Shown here piece by piece: positions 52,310 to 59,901 of a stretch of DNA of 64,000 nt. The notes beneath the pieces are model-generated. The model saw only the letters and a list, made by a program, of their open reading frames with translations. It did not search any database and had not been told where the DNA came from. Every line of letters starts with the position of its first letter. The first letter of the stretch is position 1. The stretch covers positions 1-64,000 of the forward strand of contig NZ_JASATW010000009.1 of assembly GCF_030405905.1 (NCBI RefSeq), in the 5' to 3' direction. This DNA comes from Sphaerothrix gracilis (GTDB taxonomy: Bacteria; Cyanobacteriota; Cyanobacteriia; Phormidesmidales; Phormidesmidaceae). The position numbers and the translations under genes are program-made.

Positions 52310-54754
52310 ATGGTTTACGGACAAAAAGATCCCGTTGTTGCTAACACTGCTGCTGGAAACAACAATATTGATGCTTTACTCACCCAAAATCGCTGGGCTT
52401 CGCCCAACCTCAGCTTCAGCTTCACCGATAACTTTTGGAACGACTATGAAGATGAACTCGGTTATGCAAATAGCTTTACTCATGGCAGCACGTTCACTCC
52501 CTTAAATAGTGTTCAACAGTCAGCCGTATATGACTGGATGAACATGTATCAGAATGTTTCCAATCTCAGCTTTACCGATTTAACATACGCAAATGACTAC
52601 GATGCAACTATTCGATTAGGAAACTCAGAACATCCTGGAATAGATGGAGCGTATGCATATGCTTATATTCCTCATAATGGTTTTGCAGCAGGTGATGTTT
52701 GGTTCGATTCTACGACTGAAAGCAATCCAGTATCTGGCAATCGTGCTTATCGGACGGTAGGTCATGAAATTGGTCATGCTTTGGGACTCAATCACGGTCA
52801 TGAACCCGGCATCACTGGTGTTCCAATGAATTTTGATCGAGACTCTATGGAATTCTCGATCATGACTTATAAATCCTACGTTGGAGATACCAATCCTGGT
52901 TATCACAATGAGGAGTTTGGCCATGCTCAGTCCCTCATGATGTATGACATCGCCGCTATTCAGCACATGTACGGGGCCAACTTTGCTCATAACGCTACAG
53001 ACACCGTCTATCAGTTTTCAACCAACACTGGCGAGATGTTCATCAATGGTGTAGGTCAAGGCCAATCTGGAGATAATCGCATCTTCCGCACCATTTGGGA
53101 TGGCAGTGGTAATGACACCTACGACTTTTCTAACTACACCACCAACCTCAACGTTAATCTCACGCCCGGTAGCTGGAGCGACCTTGATGCTAACGGCGTG
53201 GCTCAGCTGGCATACCTGGGCGATGGCAATTATGCGCGAGGCCATATCTTCAATGCCCTTCAGTTTCAAGGTGACACGCGATCGCTTATCGAAAACGCGG
53301 TAGGCGGCAGCGGTAATGACACCCTCATAGGAAACAGTACTGAGAATGTCCTAGTCGGCAATGACGGCGATGATGCCCTCTATGGACTTGAAGGCAGCGA
53401 CACGCTCTATGGCAACGGTGGCAATGACAGCTTAGATGGTGGCTTCGGCAACGACTTTTTGCTGGGCGGCACAGGCAATGATACTTATCATGTCGATAGC
53501 ATGGGCGATCGCGTTATCGAAGCCTTAGGTGAGGGTCTTGATCAGGTCTTAGCGTCCACTAGCCACATCCTCAGCGCCAACGTTGAAGACCTGATTTTGC
53601 AAGGAACTGCCCTTAGCGGTCAAGGTAACAGCCTCAATAATGTTATCAGCGGCAATGATGCCAGCAACTATATAGATGCAGGTGACGGCGACGACTTTGT
53701 TTTTGGCAATGGCGGCAACGACACCCTCAGCGGCGGCAGCGGTAACGACCTCATGTTTGGCGGCGAGGGCAGCGATATTTACTATGTTGATAGCGTTGGC
53801 GATCGCATCACTGAAGCCATTGATCAGGGCCTTGACCAGGTTTACGCCTCCGTCAATCACACCTTAGACGCCAATGTTGAAAATTTAACTTTGCAAGGTA
53901 ATGCCGTAGATGGCTTTGGTAACGGCCTCAACAACACCATCAACGGTACCAGTCTCAACAACTATCTATTCGGTGGCGGTGGAGACGACTTCTTGTATGG
54001 GGATGGCGGTGATGATTATATCAATGGCGGACTGGGTGACGACTTCATGTTAGGCGGAGTAGGCAATGATGATTATGTCGTTGATAGTGCAGGTGACTTC
54101 GTTGTTGAGAACAGTGGTCAAGGCCTCGACCAAGTGTATTCCTATATTGATTACGTCCTAGGGGCTAATGTCGAAAATTTAACGTTAGAAGAAACAAGTA
54201 CTGCTGTGACGGGTCAAGGCAATAGCTTAGATAACGTCGTCAATGGCAATGATTTCGACAACACCCTTTATGGTCATGAAGGCAACGATTCTCTCTATGG
54301 TTACGAAGGTAATGATGGACTTTCGGGAGGGACTGGCGACGATTACCTTTTAGGCGGTGCTGGCAGTGACTACCTTCTAGCTGGCGACGGTAATGACACC
54401 CTGCTAGGTGGTGTAGGCAATGACTCGCTAGAGGGTGGTTTAGGCGCAGACAAGTTCTTTTTCGGTAGCCTCGGTGAAGGAATTGACAACATTGTTGACT
54501 TCACCCAAGACCAGAGCGACAAGCTGCTGATTAGCGCCAGCGGTTTTGGTAGTGACCTGATGGCGGGTCTGCTTGATAGCAGCCAGTTTGTCCTTGGCTC
54601 ATCTGCTACAGGGGCCAATGAGCGATTTATTTATGACCAGGGTACAGGCGCCCTCTCTTTTGACGCCGATGGTTCGGGCAGTCAAGCCGCCGTTCAGTTT
54701 GCCAGCTTCTCGCCTTCCACAGCGCTCTCCCACAACGATTTCTTGATGGTGTAG
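52310..54754 (+). CDS. Serralysin-like M10 metalloprotease with RTX (calcium-binding) repeats
   Basis: An 814-residue secreted protease. The catalytic domain (1-~230) has the zinc motif H152-E-x-x-H156-x-x-G-x-x-H162 (HEIGHALGLNHGHEPG) and the Met-turn FSIMTYKSY. The rest is built from hemolysin-type calcium nonapeptides (GGxGxDxxx): about residues 350-450 and 660-730, with three tandem modules of about 98 residues between (nucleotides ~53.44, 53.73 and 54.02 kb), each starting GGxGNDxxxGGxGNDxYxVDS and ending in a longer VENLTLQG(...)GNGLNNxIxG block. There is no N-terminal signal peptide, which fits type I secretion with a C-terminal signal; the transporter genes are not in the window. GC is lower than in the flanks. 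Confidence 0.9.
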   Translation: MVYGQKDPVVANTAAGNNNIDALLTQNRWASPNLSFSFTDNFWNDYEDELGYANSFTHGSTFTPLNSVQQSAVYDWMNMYQNVSNLSFTDLTYANDYDATIRLGNSEHPGIDGAYAYAYIPHNGFAAGDVWFDSTTESNPVSGNRAYRTVGHEIGHALGLNHGHEPGITGVPMNFDRDSMEFSIMTYKSYVGDTNPGYHNEEFGHAQSLMMYDIAAIQHMYGANFAHNATDTVYQFSTNTGEMFINGVGQGQSGDNRIFRTIWDGSGNDTYDFSNYTTNLNVNLTPGSWSDLDANGVAQLAYLGDGNYARGHIFNALQFQGDTRSLIENAVGGSGNDTLIGNSTENVLVGNDGDDALYGLEGSDTLYGNGGNDSLDGGFGNDFLLGGTGNDTYHVDSMGDRVIEALGEGLDQVLASTSHILSANVEDLILQGTALSGQGNSLNNVISGNDASNYIDAGDGDDFVFGNGGNDTLSGGSGNDLMFGGEGSDIYYVDSVGDRITEAIDQGLDQVYASVNHTLDANVENLTLQGNAVDGFGNGLNNTINGTSLNNYLFGGGGDDFLYGDGGDDYINGGLGDDFMLGGVGNDDYVVDSAGDFVVENSGQGLDQVYSYIDYVLGANVENLTLEETSTAVTGQGNSLDNVVNGNDFDNTLYGHEGNDSLYGYEGNDGLSGGTGDDYLLGGAGSDYLLAGDGNDTLLGGVGNDSLEGGLGADKFFFGSLGEGIDNIVDFTQDQSDKLLISASGFGSDLMAGLLDSSQFVLGSSATGANERFIYDQGTGALSFDADGSGSQAAVQFASFSPSTALSHNDFLMV

Positions 54755-54929
54755 TCACGCAGAGGCTTGAGCCATCTTTTGACAAACCATATGCAAACTC
54801 TATCTTTCAAGCGTAGATAAACCTCACTCAAGCCCCTATTCTGCAAAAAATACAGCGTCCTGTAGCTGCTAGAGATACTGGCAGCTTTTTCCTCTAATTC
54901 ACTCTCTTACCGCTGTTGCTCATATCCCT

Positions 54930-55203
54930 ATGAAGCATCTACTACATTACTTAGCCTTTTCCAGCTTCAGCTACTGTTTCCTAGGACATCCATCACTGTC
55001 GGTTCAAGCCCAACCCCTTCCGATTGACGTCCTCTCCCAGTTCCGGCTCAGCTCAGATAGCGCCTTTTGTTAGCTATACCAATTTGCTCGGTTTGGGCGA
55101 TCGCCTCGACTTCAGCTATAGCCCCACCCGTGGCCTCAACAACTACGACTTTAGCTACACCGTTTCAGTCACGCCGCAGGATAGCACCCTCACCTTTCGG
55201 ACC
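54930..55203 (+). pseudogene. Decayed ShlB/FhaC (TpsB) outer-membrane transporter remnant
   Basis: ATG 54930 opens a signal-peptide-like start (MKHLLHYLAFSSFSYCFLGH, with an AQAQP cleavage-like site) and ends at TAG 55071-55073. Shifted by one frame, the barrel-like segment QIAPFVSYTNLLGLGDRLDF then SYSPTRGLNNYDFSYTV follows. This matches TpsB barrels of two-partner secretion. Most of the gene, including the POTRA domains, is missing; the frame breaks and the sequence runs into the ArsR remnant at 55206. Confidence 0.55.
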
Positions 55204-55205
55204 AC

Positions 55206-55273
55206 TACCCGCCAATCGCGCAAAGAATAGTAAGCCAGCTTGCCGTCGTTGCGATATTTGAGAATCTGCAAGT
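55206..55273. repeat. 68-bp direct repeat, copy 1
   Basis: Matches 56697-56764 at 64 of 68 positions (differences at repeat positions 9, 23, 46 and 63). The repeat lies inside an ArsR coding sequence and, together with copy 2, bounds the segment with the BrnT fragment and the DUF433/DUF5615 pair. Confidence 0.85.
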
Positions 55274-55409
55274 CCCACAGTTTGCGTAGGTGGTGGGAGG
55301 CGATCGCGACTTTGACGTTTAGCAGGGTAACGATATCGCAAACGCAAAGTTCCTGGTCATTGCTGAGGGCATAGAGAATTTTTAGCCGTGAGCGATCCTC
55401 GCTGCCTTA
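55206..55409 (-). pseudogene. N-terminal/middle remnant of an ArsR/SmtB-type metal regulator
   Basis: The minus strand reads SRLKILYALSNDQELCVCDI, then VTLLNVKVAIASHHLRKLWD and LQILKYRNDGKLAYYSLRDW. This is a winged-helix ArsR protein with the ELCVCDI metal-binding motif of the SmtB/ZiaR/CadC group. The N-terminus is broken by a stop or frame shift and the C-terminus is missing. The last 68 bp of this remnant recur at 56697-56764, where the matching C-terminal part is kept. A zinc- or cadmium-type sensor is inferred from the CVC motif. Confidence 0.7.
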
Positions 55410-55505
55410 AGAGTGAAGGACTCAGGTCATTTTCCGCACTTTACTGGCTTCAGAAACGCTATATGCAGGATAATAGAGAAAGTTCAACTGGTTGTGTAGT
55501 CTTGC

Positions 55506-55628
55506 ATGCAGTTCGAGTGGGATGAGACAAAAATTCTCGAAAATATTCTTAAGCATGAAATTGATTTTGCCAATGTTCTCGAAGTGTTTGCAGATTCAAT
55601 GGTAGTTGAGCTAGATGATCAGTATTAA
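55506..55628 (+). pseudogene. brnT: Truncated BrnT-type toxin
   Basis: A 40-codon frame, MQFEWDETKILENILKHEID, then FANVLEVFADSMVVELDDQY, stop at 55626-55628. The opening matches BrnT toxins (FEWDExKxxxNxxKHxxxFxEAxxVFAD). A complete BrnT has about 90 residues, so the C-terminal half is gone. No BrnA antitoxin gene follows. Confidence 0.7.
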
Positions 55629-55665
55629 AATTGCGTAAATATCAAGAACACGGTCAATCCCAAAT

Positions 55666-55896
55666 ATGAACTACAGAGACTACATCACAATCGAACCCAA
55701 TAAACGCGGTGGTAAGCCTTGTGTGCGTGGTTTGCGAATTACGGTTTATGAAGTGCTTGAGTACCTCGCTTCCGAGATGACCGAAGCCGAAATCCTCGAC
55801 GATTTTCCCGATCTAACACGAGAAGACTTAAAAGCCTGTATTGCTTATGCGGCTGATCGGGAGCGTCGGTTTATAACGGCTCCGCTATCTGCATGA
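55666..55896 (+). CDS. DUF433 antitoxin-like protein
   Basis: A 76-residue protein. The DUF433 core is complete (ITIEPNKRGGKPCVRGLRITVYEVLEYLASEMTEAEILDDFPDLTREDLKACIAYAADRE): the GGKPCVRGxR motif of a small winged or helix-turn-helix DNA-binding fold. DUF433 proteins are the usual partner of DUF5615 PIN-like toxins; the product is expected to bind the toxin and repress its promoter. The stop overlaps the toxin ATG (ATGA), a standard pairing. Confidence 0.85.
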   Translation: MNYRDYITIEPNKRGGKPCVRGLRITVYEVLEYLASEMTEAEILDDFPDLTREDLKACIAYAADRERRFITAPLSA

Positions 55897-56225
55897 AATT
55901 GCTGTTTGATGAAAACTTATCGCCCAAATTACCGAACCGGATGAGCGCTCTTTTTCCAAACTCACTTCATGTTCGAGATGTGGGCATGAAAGCAACAATT
56001 GACCCCATTGTTTGGGATTACGCAAAGGACAATGATTTGATGATTGTCTCGAAAGATGCTGCTATGCACGATCTAAGTTTAGTGTTTGGAAATCCACCAA
56101 AAGTTATTTGGCTTTGACTTGGCAACTGTTCAACAGTACAAGTTGAAAATTTGCTGCGTCGGGAGTTTAGCACAATCAAATTATTTTATGAAGATGCCAA
56201 TTTATCGCTGCTGGCTTTATCGTAG
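55893..56225 (+). pseudogene. DUF5615 PIN-like toxin, interrupted by an in-frame TGA
   Basis: From ATG 55893 the frame reads MKLLFDENLSPKLPNRMSAL ... HDLSLVFGNPPKVIWL and stops at TGA 56115-56117. In the same frame it continues LGNCSTVQVENLLRREFSTI, then KLFYEDANLSLLALS, to TAG 56223-56225, so the full product would be 110 residues, the normal DUF5615 length. TGA stands where CGA (Arg) would fit (IWLRLGN). A nonsense mutation has most likely disabled the toxin while its DUF433 partner is intact. DUF5615 is a Mut7-C/PIN-like nuclease fold with acidic active residues (LLFDEN, VSKDAAMHD). Confidence 0.8.
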
Positions 56226-56645
56226 TTCACCAATGGCTTTTGGCTATCTTTCCTAGTCTTTGAATAAACAAGGAAGCGTCATGGCGATCGCTGCACAATA
56301 AAGCCCCGTACACCGACTGTCGAAAACTGGTTAGCTGTGATGCAGAGGTTGTCAGCTGCGGGTGATGGGTAGATGGGCAACGCTACAGCCGACATTCCGC
56401 AGGTTGACAGTATATTTCTGATGTGCATATCAGCCATCAACTCTTGAAAACCTTATTGAGCAAGCATTCTAGGTTCAGGTCATATTTTTTATTGAACCAC
56501 GGCCTTAATATTTCGCAATTTAGACCAGCCTCGGATTTTGAAGCATGACCAACGGGATTTCAATGACTCCAGCGACCTTAAATCTAATGCACTCCTGAAA
56601 ATAAAAAGCAACCTGCGGAACGTAGGCTACAGACCTTCCCAACCC
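56226..56645. other. 420-bp region with no supported gene
   Basis: AT-rich, with short frames only. One + strand frame at 56538 runs antisense over the ArsR remnant and is rejected. No inverted repeat of note. Confidence 0.5.
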
Positions 56646-56772
56646 CTAAAATCGCTGATCCACAACTCGCTTCAGCGAGTAACTGAGAATCTCGGATACC
56701 CGCCGATCGCGCAAAGAACAGTAAGCCAGCTTGCCGTCGTTACGATATTTGAGAATCTTCAAGTTGCATGGG
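56646..56772 (-). pseudogene. C-terminal remnant of the same ArsR/SmtB-type regulator
   Basis: The minus strand reads NLKILKYRNDGKLAYCSLRD, then RRVSEILSYSLKRVVDQRF and stops at TAG (56646-56648). The first part is the second copy of the 68-bp repeat (56697-56764); the remainder supplies the C-terminus lacking in the 55206-55409 remnant. Together the two pieces nearly rebuild one ArsR protein, which suggests a past duplication or rearrangement at this gene. Confidence 0.7.
56697..56764. repeat. 68-bp direct repeat, copy 2
   Basis: Same orientation as 55206-55273, 94 percent identical. Similarity ends at ...CAAGT on the right, where this copy departs from the ArsR sequence. Confidence 0.85.
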
Positions 56773-56815
56773 CTTATTATGGCGTATGGCCTGCGTGCTC
56801 AACGTCGATCGCGCT

Positions 56816-58042
56816 CTAAGCAAACGACAAGGTAGCTTTGGTGAGAGCAGGTACAATGCGATCGCAGGCTAGCTTGCCGCCGAACAAATTCCGCGCGACG
56901 GGACCTACGTGCAGAGCGGCCCAAGGTCCCATCAAAAATAGTTCACACCCTGGCCAGCGTAGGTGTTCATCCAGCACGGGCAAGCCGTTGACGGTTTCGA
57001 TGGGGAATTGCGCTAACACGTCCGTCAGTAGGGGATGGGATCGCATATCCAGGGTCGTTCCCGTAGCGAGCCAGATGCGATGGATGGGTTGATGAGCAAT
57101 GCAGTCATGGACTGAGTGATTGTCGCAGCACACGTTCCAGGCGTCCCCTTGCCACTGGGCATCTGCCACCTGACAGTGCTCATAAAAAGTGATGTGCCCC
57201 TGGTGCTGGAGTTGTCGCAGGCGCATCATCATCGCAGGTGTGAGCGAGCCACCATTGCGGGCTTGCTGTACCATCTGCCAGCGGGCTTGCATATCTGCTT
57301 CCTCGTGGAATCCTTTCAGATACTTGGGTCCCAGCCACCCCGGTTCAGCATCGAATAGCTTTTCTTGGAAGGTGCGCCGCGCCATCATCACTACTTTCGC
57401 GCCGCGCTTCATAGCCCCCACAGCCAGGTGGCCGCTGGTCAAGCCACTGCCCACAATGAGCACGGTTTCACCCGCGAGTGAACTGAGTTCAGGCAATCGG
57501 ATTTGATGGGCATGGCCCAACCGTTCTGGTGGATAGGTGGCACTGATTTGCTCAACCCAATCGGGGAGATAGGGCTGCCCGCCTCCGGTGGCTAGCACGA
57601 CCCGCCGAGCCAGCACGGTGTCCCCAGTGGATAAAGTCAACCGAAATCGGGAAGGTCTTTGCTGCAAAGGTCCTAGTCGCGTGACCGCTGCTGGCACCAC
57701 CTGATTTTGCAACTGCCAGCGCTGCACCACCGTGTCGCAAAACGCTTGAAATAGGCGCGTGCCAGGACGGTCGTAGGGCGGATGCAGTTCGTGGTAGCGC
57801 CCTTCAGCAAAGGTTCGCAGAGCGTGGGCATTGGGGTCGGGATGATGGACGGCGGGCGATCGCAACTCGGCAATTTCTTGGGCGGCAAACTGCTGCTGCC
57901 ACTGGGTCATCCAGGTGCCGCTAGGGTCAAAGACCTGGATGCGATCGCGCAGCTTCGCCTTCTTTTGCAATACGTGAGTGACCAGGGTGAGGGCCTGCGG
58001 GCCGGCCCCAATAACGGCAATATCGGTCTGCAACTGAGCCAT
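56816..58042 (-). CDS. FAD/NAD(P)-dependent oxidoreductase, SidA/IucD-like
   Basis: A 408-residue flavoprotein. The FAD Rossmann motif GAGPQAL is in IAVIGAGPQALTLVTHVL (near residue 12) and the NAD(P) motif GSGLTSGHLA is in TVLIVGSGLTSGHLAVGAM (near 200); ATGGGQPYLP matches the ATG motif of flavin N-hydroxylases and related FAD/NAD(P)-binding proteins. The nearest named relatives are lysine/ornithine N-monooxygenases and NAD(P)-binding domain proteins; siderophore synthesis is not shown by neighbours. It is divergent from the COG0523 fragment, with a Zur-type box between them (58082-58096), so zinc or iron control is likely. The role of such flavoproteins in zinc starvation is unknown. Confidence 0.8.
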   Translation of the reverse strand: MAQLQTDIAVIGAGPQALTLVTHVLQKKAKLRDRIQVFDPSGTWMTQWQQQFAAQEIAELRSPAVHHPDPNAHALRTFAEGRYHELHPPYDRPGTRLFQAFCDTVVQRWQLQNQVVPAAVTRLGPLQQRPSRFRLTLSTGDTVLARRVVLATGGGQPYLPDWVEQISATYPPERLGHAHQIRLPELSSLAGETVLIVGSGLTSGHLAVGAMKRGAKVVMMARRTFQEKLFDAEPGWLGPKYLKGFHEEADMQARWQMVQQARNGGSLTPAMMMRLRQLQHQGHITFYEHCQVADAQWQGDAWNVCCDNHSVHDCIAHQPIHRIWLATGTTLDMRSHPLLTDVLAQFPIETVNGLPVLDEHLRWPGCELFLMGPWAALHVGPVARNLFGGKLACDRIVPALTKATLSFA

Positions 58043-58081
58043 AACGTCTACTTGGGTTGATCGAATCCGATGCAGGTAATA

Positions 58082-58096
58082 TGATAATGATTATCG
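58082..58096. promoter_or_regulatory. Zur/Fur-type 7-1-7 box between divergent genes
   Basis: TGATAATGATTATCG fits the cyanobacterial Zur consensus TGATAATnATTATCA with one mismatch. It lies 19 bp before ATG 58115 and 40 bp before the start of the minus-strand oxidoreductase, so it could control both. It is the exact reverse complement of the box before znuA (62667-62681). Confidence 0.75.
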
Positions 58097-58114
58097 TTAC
58101 CAGTTTGCAAGCCT

Positions 58115-58450
58115 ATGATCACCGTTGTTGCGGGTCCCTGCGGTGCAGGCAAAACAACCTGGATTCTGCAGGAACTCGCTCAGATGCCACCCTCGGCGGT
58201 TTACGTTACGCCGGGAGTCGGCGCGGTGCCCATTGATGCTACCCATGTGAGGGCCCGCTTTCCCCAAGTTGAAATCTTCCATAGTGAGCCTGAAACAGCG
58301 CTTTTACAACGTTTAGCGGCTGGCGTACCCGTCTATTTTGAGTTGGGCTTTCAGCTAGAGACGGACATGCCGCTATTGGAAGCTTGGCCCCACCGCCGGA
58401 TTGCGCTGATGGCTGAAGAAAATCGCGATGCGGGCAATTCGCATTGGTAG
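58115..58450 (+). pseudogene. Truncated COG0523 (CobW/G3E family) GTPase
   Basis: 111 codons: MITVVAGPCGAGKTTWILQE with the P-loop GPCGAGKTT at residues 7-15 (usually GFLGSGKTT), then segments typical of the first third of a G3E metallochaperone (PSAVYVTPGVGAVPIDATHV, ...). A full protein has about 330-400 residues; the GTP-binding D-x-x-G and NKxD motifs are absent. Such GTPases are often Zur-repressed and help deliver metal. The frame ends at 58450 just ahead of the toxin-antitoxin segment, so this is probably a remnant cut by an insertion or deletion. The short product could still bind nucleotide. Confidence 0.6.
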
Positions 58451-58484
58451 GCGTTCCCAGCGCATCATTCGACAAAATATTGCG

Positions 58485-58507
58485 ATCGCTCTACACTCCC
58501 ATCGTTT
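58485..58507. repeat. 23-bp imperfect direct repeat, copy 1
   Basis: ATCGCTCT(AC)ACTCCCATCGTTT matches ATCGCTCT(CT)ACTCCCACCGTTT at 59559-59581, 20 of 23 positions. The pair encloses a DUF5615/DUF433 module and a DUF2283 gene. The repeat is short and contains part of a HIP1-like word, so it is weaker evidence than the other two pairs. Confidence 0.45.
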
Positions 58508-58537
58508 TCCTGCTCGCCTGTTTAGAGGGCGATCGCG

Positions 58538-58900
58538 CTACTCTTCTTGATAAATGCGAATCCTGCCTTTCTGGATTGTCCAAAGTTTACCCGTAATTTC
58601 CTCGCGTTCCAGGCCTCCGATTAACGTTTTCAAGGTGTCCAGTAAATCCTGGGGCTCTGGACGCGGGGGCAACCGGAGAATGGCAATGCCGCAGTAATCG
58701 GAAGGCTTGAACCGCAGAGGATTACTAAAATCGAGGTCGAGCGATACCAGACAACGCTGCTCTTGCCGACAAACTTCGATCAAGTTGTCGTCAGGGGTAG
58801 ACGCTAACCCTTGTTCGACGACGGTTGCTACGTCGTGTCCGGCCTGTTTGAGCAGAGTCACTCCTCGTTGGCCAATGTTTTCATCCAGCTTGAGCCTCAC
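58538..58900 (-). CDS. DUF5615 PIN-like toxin
   Basis: A 120-residue protein with the DUF5615 plan: MRLKLDENIGQRGVTLLKQAGHDVATVVEQGL at the start (first acidic residues D/E), RCLVSLDLDFSNPLRF in the middle (the S-x-D-x-D-F motif) and a C-terminal helix-strand that is full length here. It is a probable Mut7-C/PIN-type RNase toxin. It overlaps the upstream DUF433 gene by four bases (ATGA type), the same order (antitoxin first) as at 55666-56225. Confidence 0.85.
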   Translation of the reverse strand: MRLKLDENIGQRGVTLLKQAGHDVATVVEQGLASTPDDNLIEVCRQEQRCLVSLDLDFSNPLRFKPSDYCGIAILRLPPRPEPQDLLDTLKTLIGGLEREEITGKLWTIQKGRIRIYQEE

Positions 58901-59145
58901 GCGCTGGCCTCTAGCGGAATGTCAAGGTAGCGCTCGCGGCTCATTTCTGCACCATAGGCTAGACAGGCGTAAATATCGGCTTCTTCGAGTTCGGGATAGT
59001 CGGCTAAGATTTCGGCGATGCTACTGCCGCTAGCGAGAAAGTCTAAAATCAGCGATACCCAAATCCGATGTCCCCGGATGCAGGGCTTGCCAAAGCAAAT
59101 GTTGGTGTTAATCGAAATGCGAGATAGGAGTTCTTCGCGGGTCAT
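58897..59145 (-). CDS. DUF433 antitoxin-like protein
   Basis: An 82-residue DUF433 protein: ISINTNICFGKPCIRGHRIWVSLILDFLASGSSIAEILADYPELEEADIYACLAYGAEMSRERY, with GKPCIRGxRIxV as the family hallmark. It precedes and overlaps the DUF5615 toxin. Compared with the copy at 55666, the first residues differ (MTREELLSRISIN) but the core is the same fold, so the two pairs are separate members, not a recent copy. Expected to neutralise the toxin and bind its promoter. Confidence 0.85.
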   Translation of the reverse strand: MTREELLSRISINTNICFGKPCIRGHRIWVSLILDFLASGSSIAEILADYPELEEADIYACLAYGAEMSRERYLDIPLEASA

Positions 59146-59190
59146 GATGGGTCTTGTTGATCGCTCACGTCTATTGTGGCACTCGCAGGC

Positions 59191-59277
59191 TTAATGCCGA
59201 GAGGATAGGGAAACTGTTCACAATGCTTTCTTTGATCGCAACTTTTATAAACGTCAGCGACGAGGTGAAGAACCCCA
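59191..59277 (+). pseudogene. 3' remnant of the gene normally preceding DUF2283
   Basis: After an in-frame stop the frame reads CREDRETVHNAFFDRNFYKR then QRRGEEPQ and stops at TGA, overlapping the ATG of the DUF2283 gene (ATGA). The tail ETVHNAFFDRNFYxRQxRG is shared with the remnant at 62461-62649, where it also overlaps a DUF2283 start. The upstream two thirds are missing. I cannot name the family. Confidence 0.55.
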
Positions 59278-59484
59278 ATGAAGATTCAATATTTTCCTGA
59301 TACGGATACCTTAGCGATCGAACTCACGACAAAACTGGTTGTGGCGACAGATGCGATTACGGACGATTTGATTTTGGACTGTGACGGTGATGGCAAGGTG
59401 GCTGCCATTACGTTGGACAACTATTCTAAAAATGTAGAAACGGTTGATTTGCAAGCGCTGGGGGTTCCGCTGTTGGCGGCGTAA
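59278..59484 (+). CDS. DUF2283 protein
   Basis: A 68-residue DUF2283 protein: MKIQYFPDTDTLAIELTTKL then VVATDAITDDLILDCDGDGKVAAITLDNYSKNV. The family is a small beta-rich fold usually found as the presumed antitoxin of a short nuclease-like gene. Its expected partner upstream is only a fragment here (59191-59277), so it is an orphan. The start is fixed by the ATGA overlap. Confidence 0.8.
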   Translation: MKIQYFPDTDTLAIELTTKLVVATDAITDDLILDCDGDGKVAAITLDNYSKNVETVDLQALGVPLLAA

Positions 59485-59558
59485 AGTTTATGCGGATTAC
59501 TCTAACGAGCCAATCGCTCCTAGCTCTTGCGTAGCAGAAGAAAAATCGCCCGCTCCCC

Positions 59559-59581
59559 ATCGCTCTCTACTCCCACCGTTT
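59559..59581. repeat. 23-bp imperfect direct repeat, copy 2
   Basis: Same orientation as 58485-58507, 20 of 23 identical. It lies between the DUF2283 gene and the RAYT remnant. Confidence 0.45.
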
Positions 59582-59599
59582 CGCACTAGTCCTGAATAG

Positions 59600-59869
59600 C
59601 AATCGCACAGGCGGCAACAGTCTTTATCGCGGCTCAAAAAGCCAAGAGCAGGCGGTTTGGCAGCGGCGGTTTTGGGAGCATCAGGTTCAGGATAAAGCTG
59701 ATTTTCAGCACTATTTTGACACCACCCACACCAATCCGGTCGGTCATCAGTTGGCTAAGTCACCGCAGGATGGCTGTATTCGAGGTTTCGGCGTTATGTT
59801 TCGCAGGGGTGGTATGCGGAGGATTGGGGGACGAATGTGGGGATTGAGTTGGCAAAGGGGTATGAATGA
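59600..59869 (+). pseudogene. RAYT (REP-associated tyrosine transposase) remnant
   Basis: The + strand reads QAVWQRRFWEHQVQDKADFQ then HYFDTTHTNPVGHQLAKSPQDG, and after a frame shift YSRFRRYVSQGWYAEDWG, stop at 59869. This is the C-terminal half of a Y1/TnpA_REP-type transposase (WQRRFWEH..., HxNPVxHxLxxSPxxWxYS). The catalytic Tyr/HUH half is missing and the frame is broken, so it is dead. Confidence 0.75.
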
Positions 59870-59901
59870 TATGTGTTGGGTTTCCTTGGCGTCAATTTAA
59901 T

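Noticed and set aside
52310..54754. Apparent tandem repeats as a CRISPR array
   Set aside because: Repeats are in frame, vary in sequence and encode calcium-binding GGxGxDxxx motifs, so they are protein repeats.
55893..56225. TGA read-through as recoding (selenocysteine or other)
   Set aside because: No SECIS-like element is evident and the position fits Arg (CGA to TGA), so a simple nonsense mutation explains it better.
56538..56819. 93-codon + strand frame
   Set aside because: It runs antisense over the ArsR remnant and lacks family features, so the coding signal comes from the other strand.
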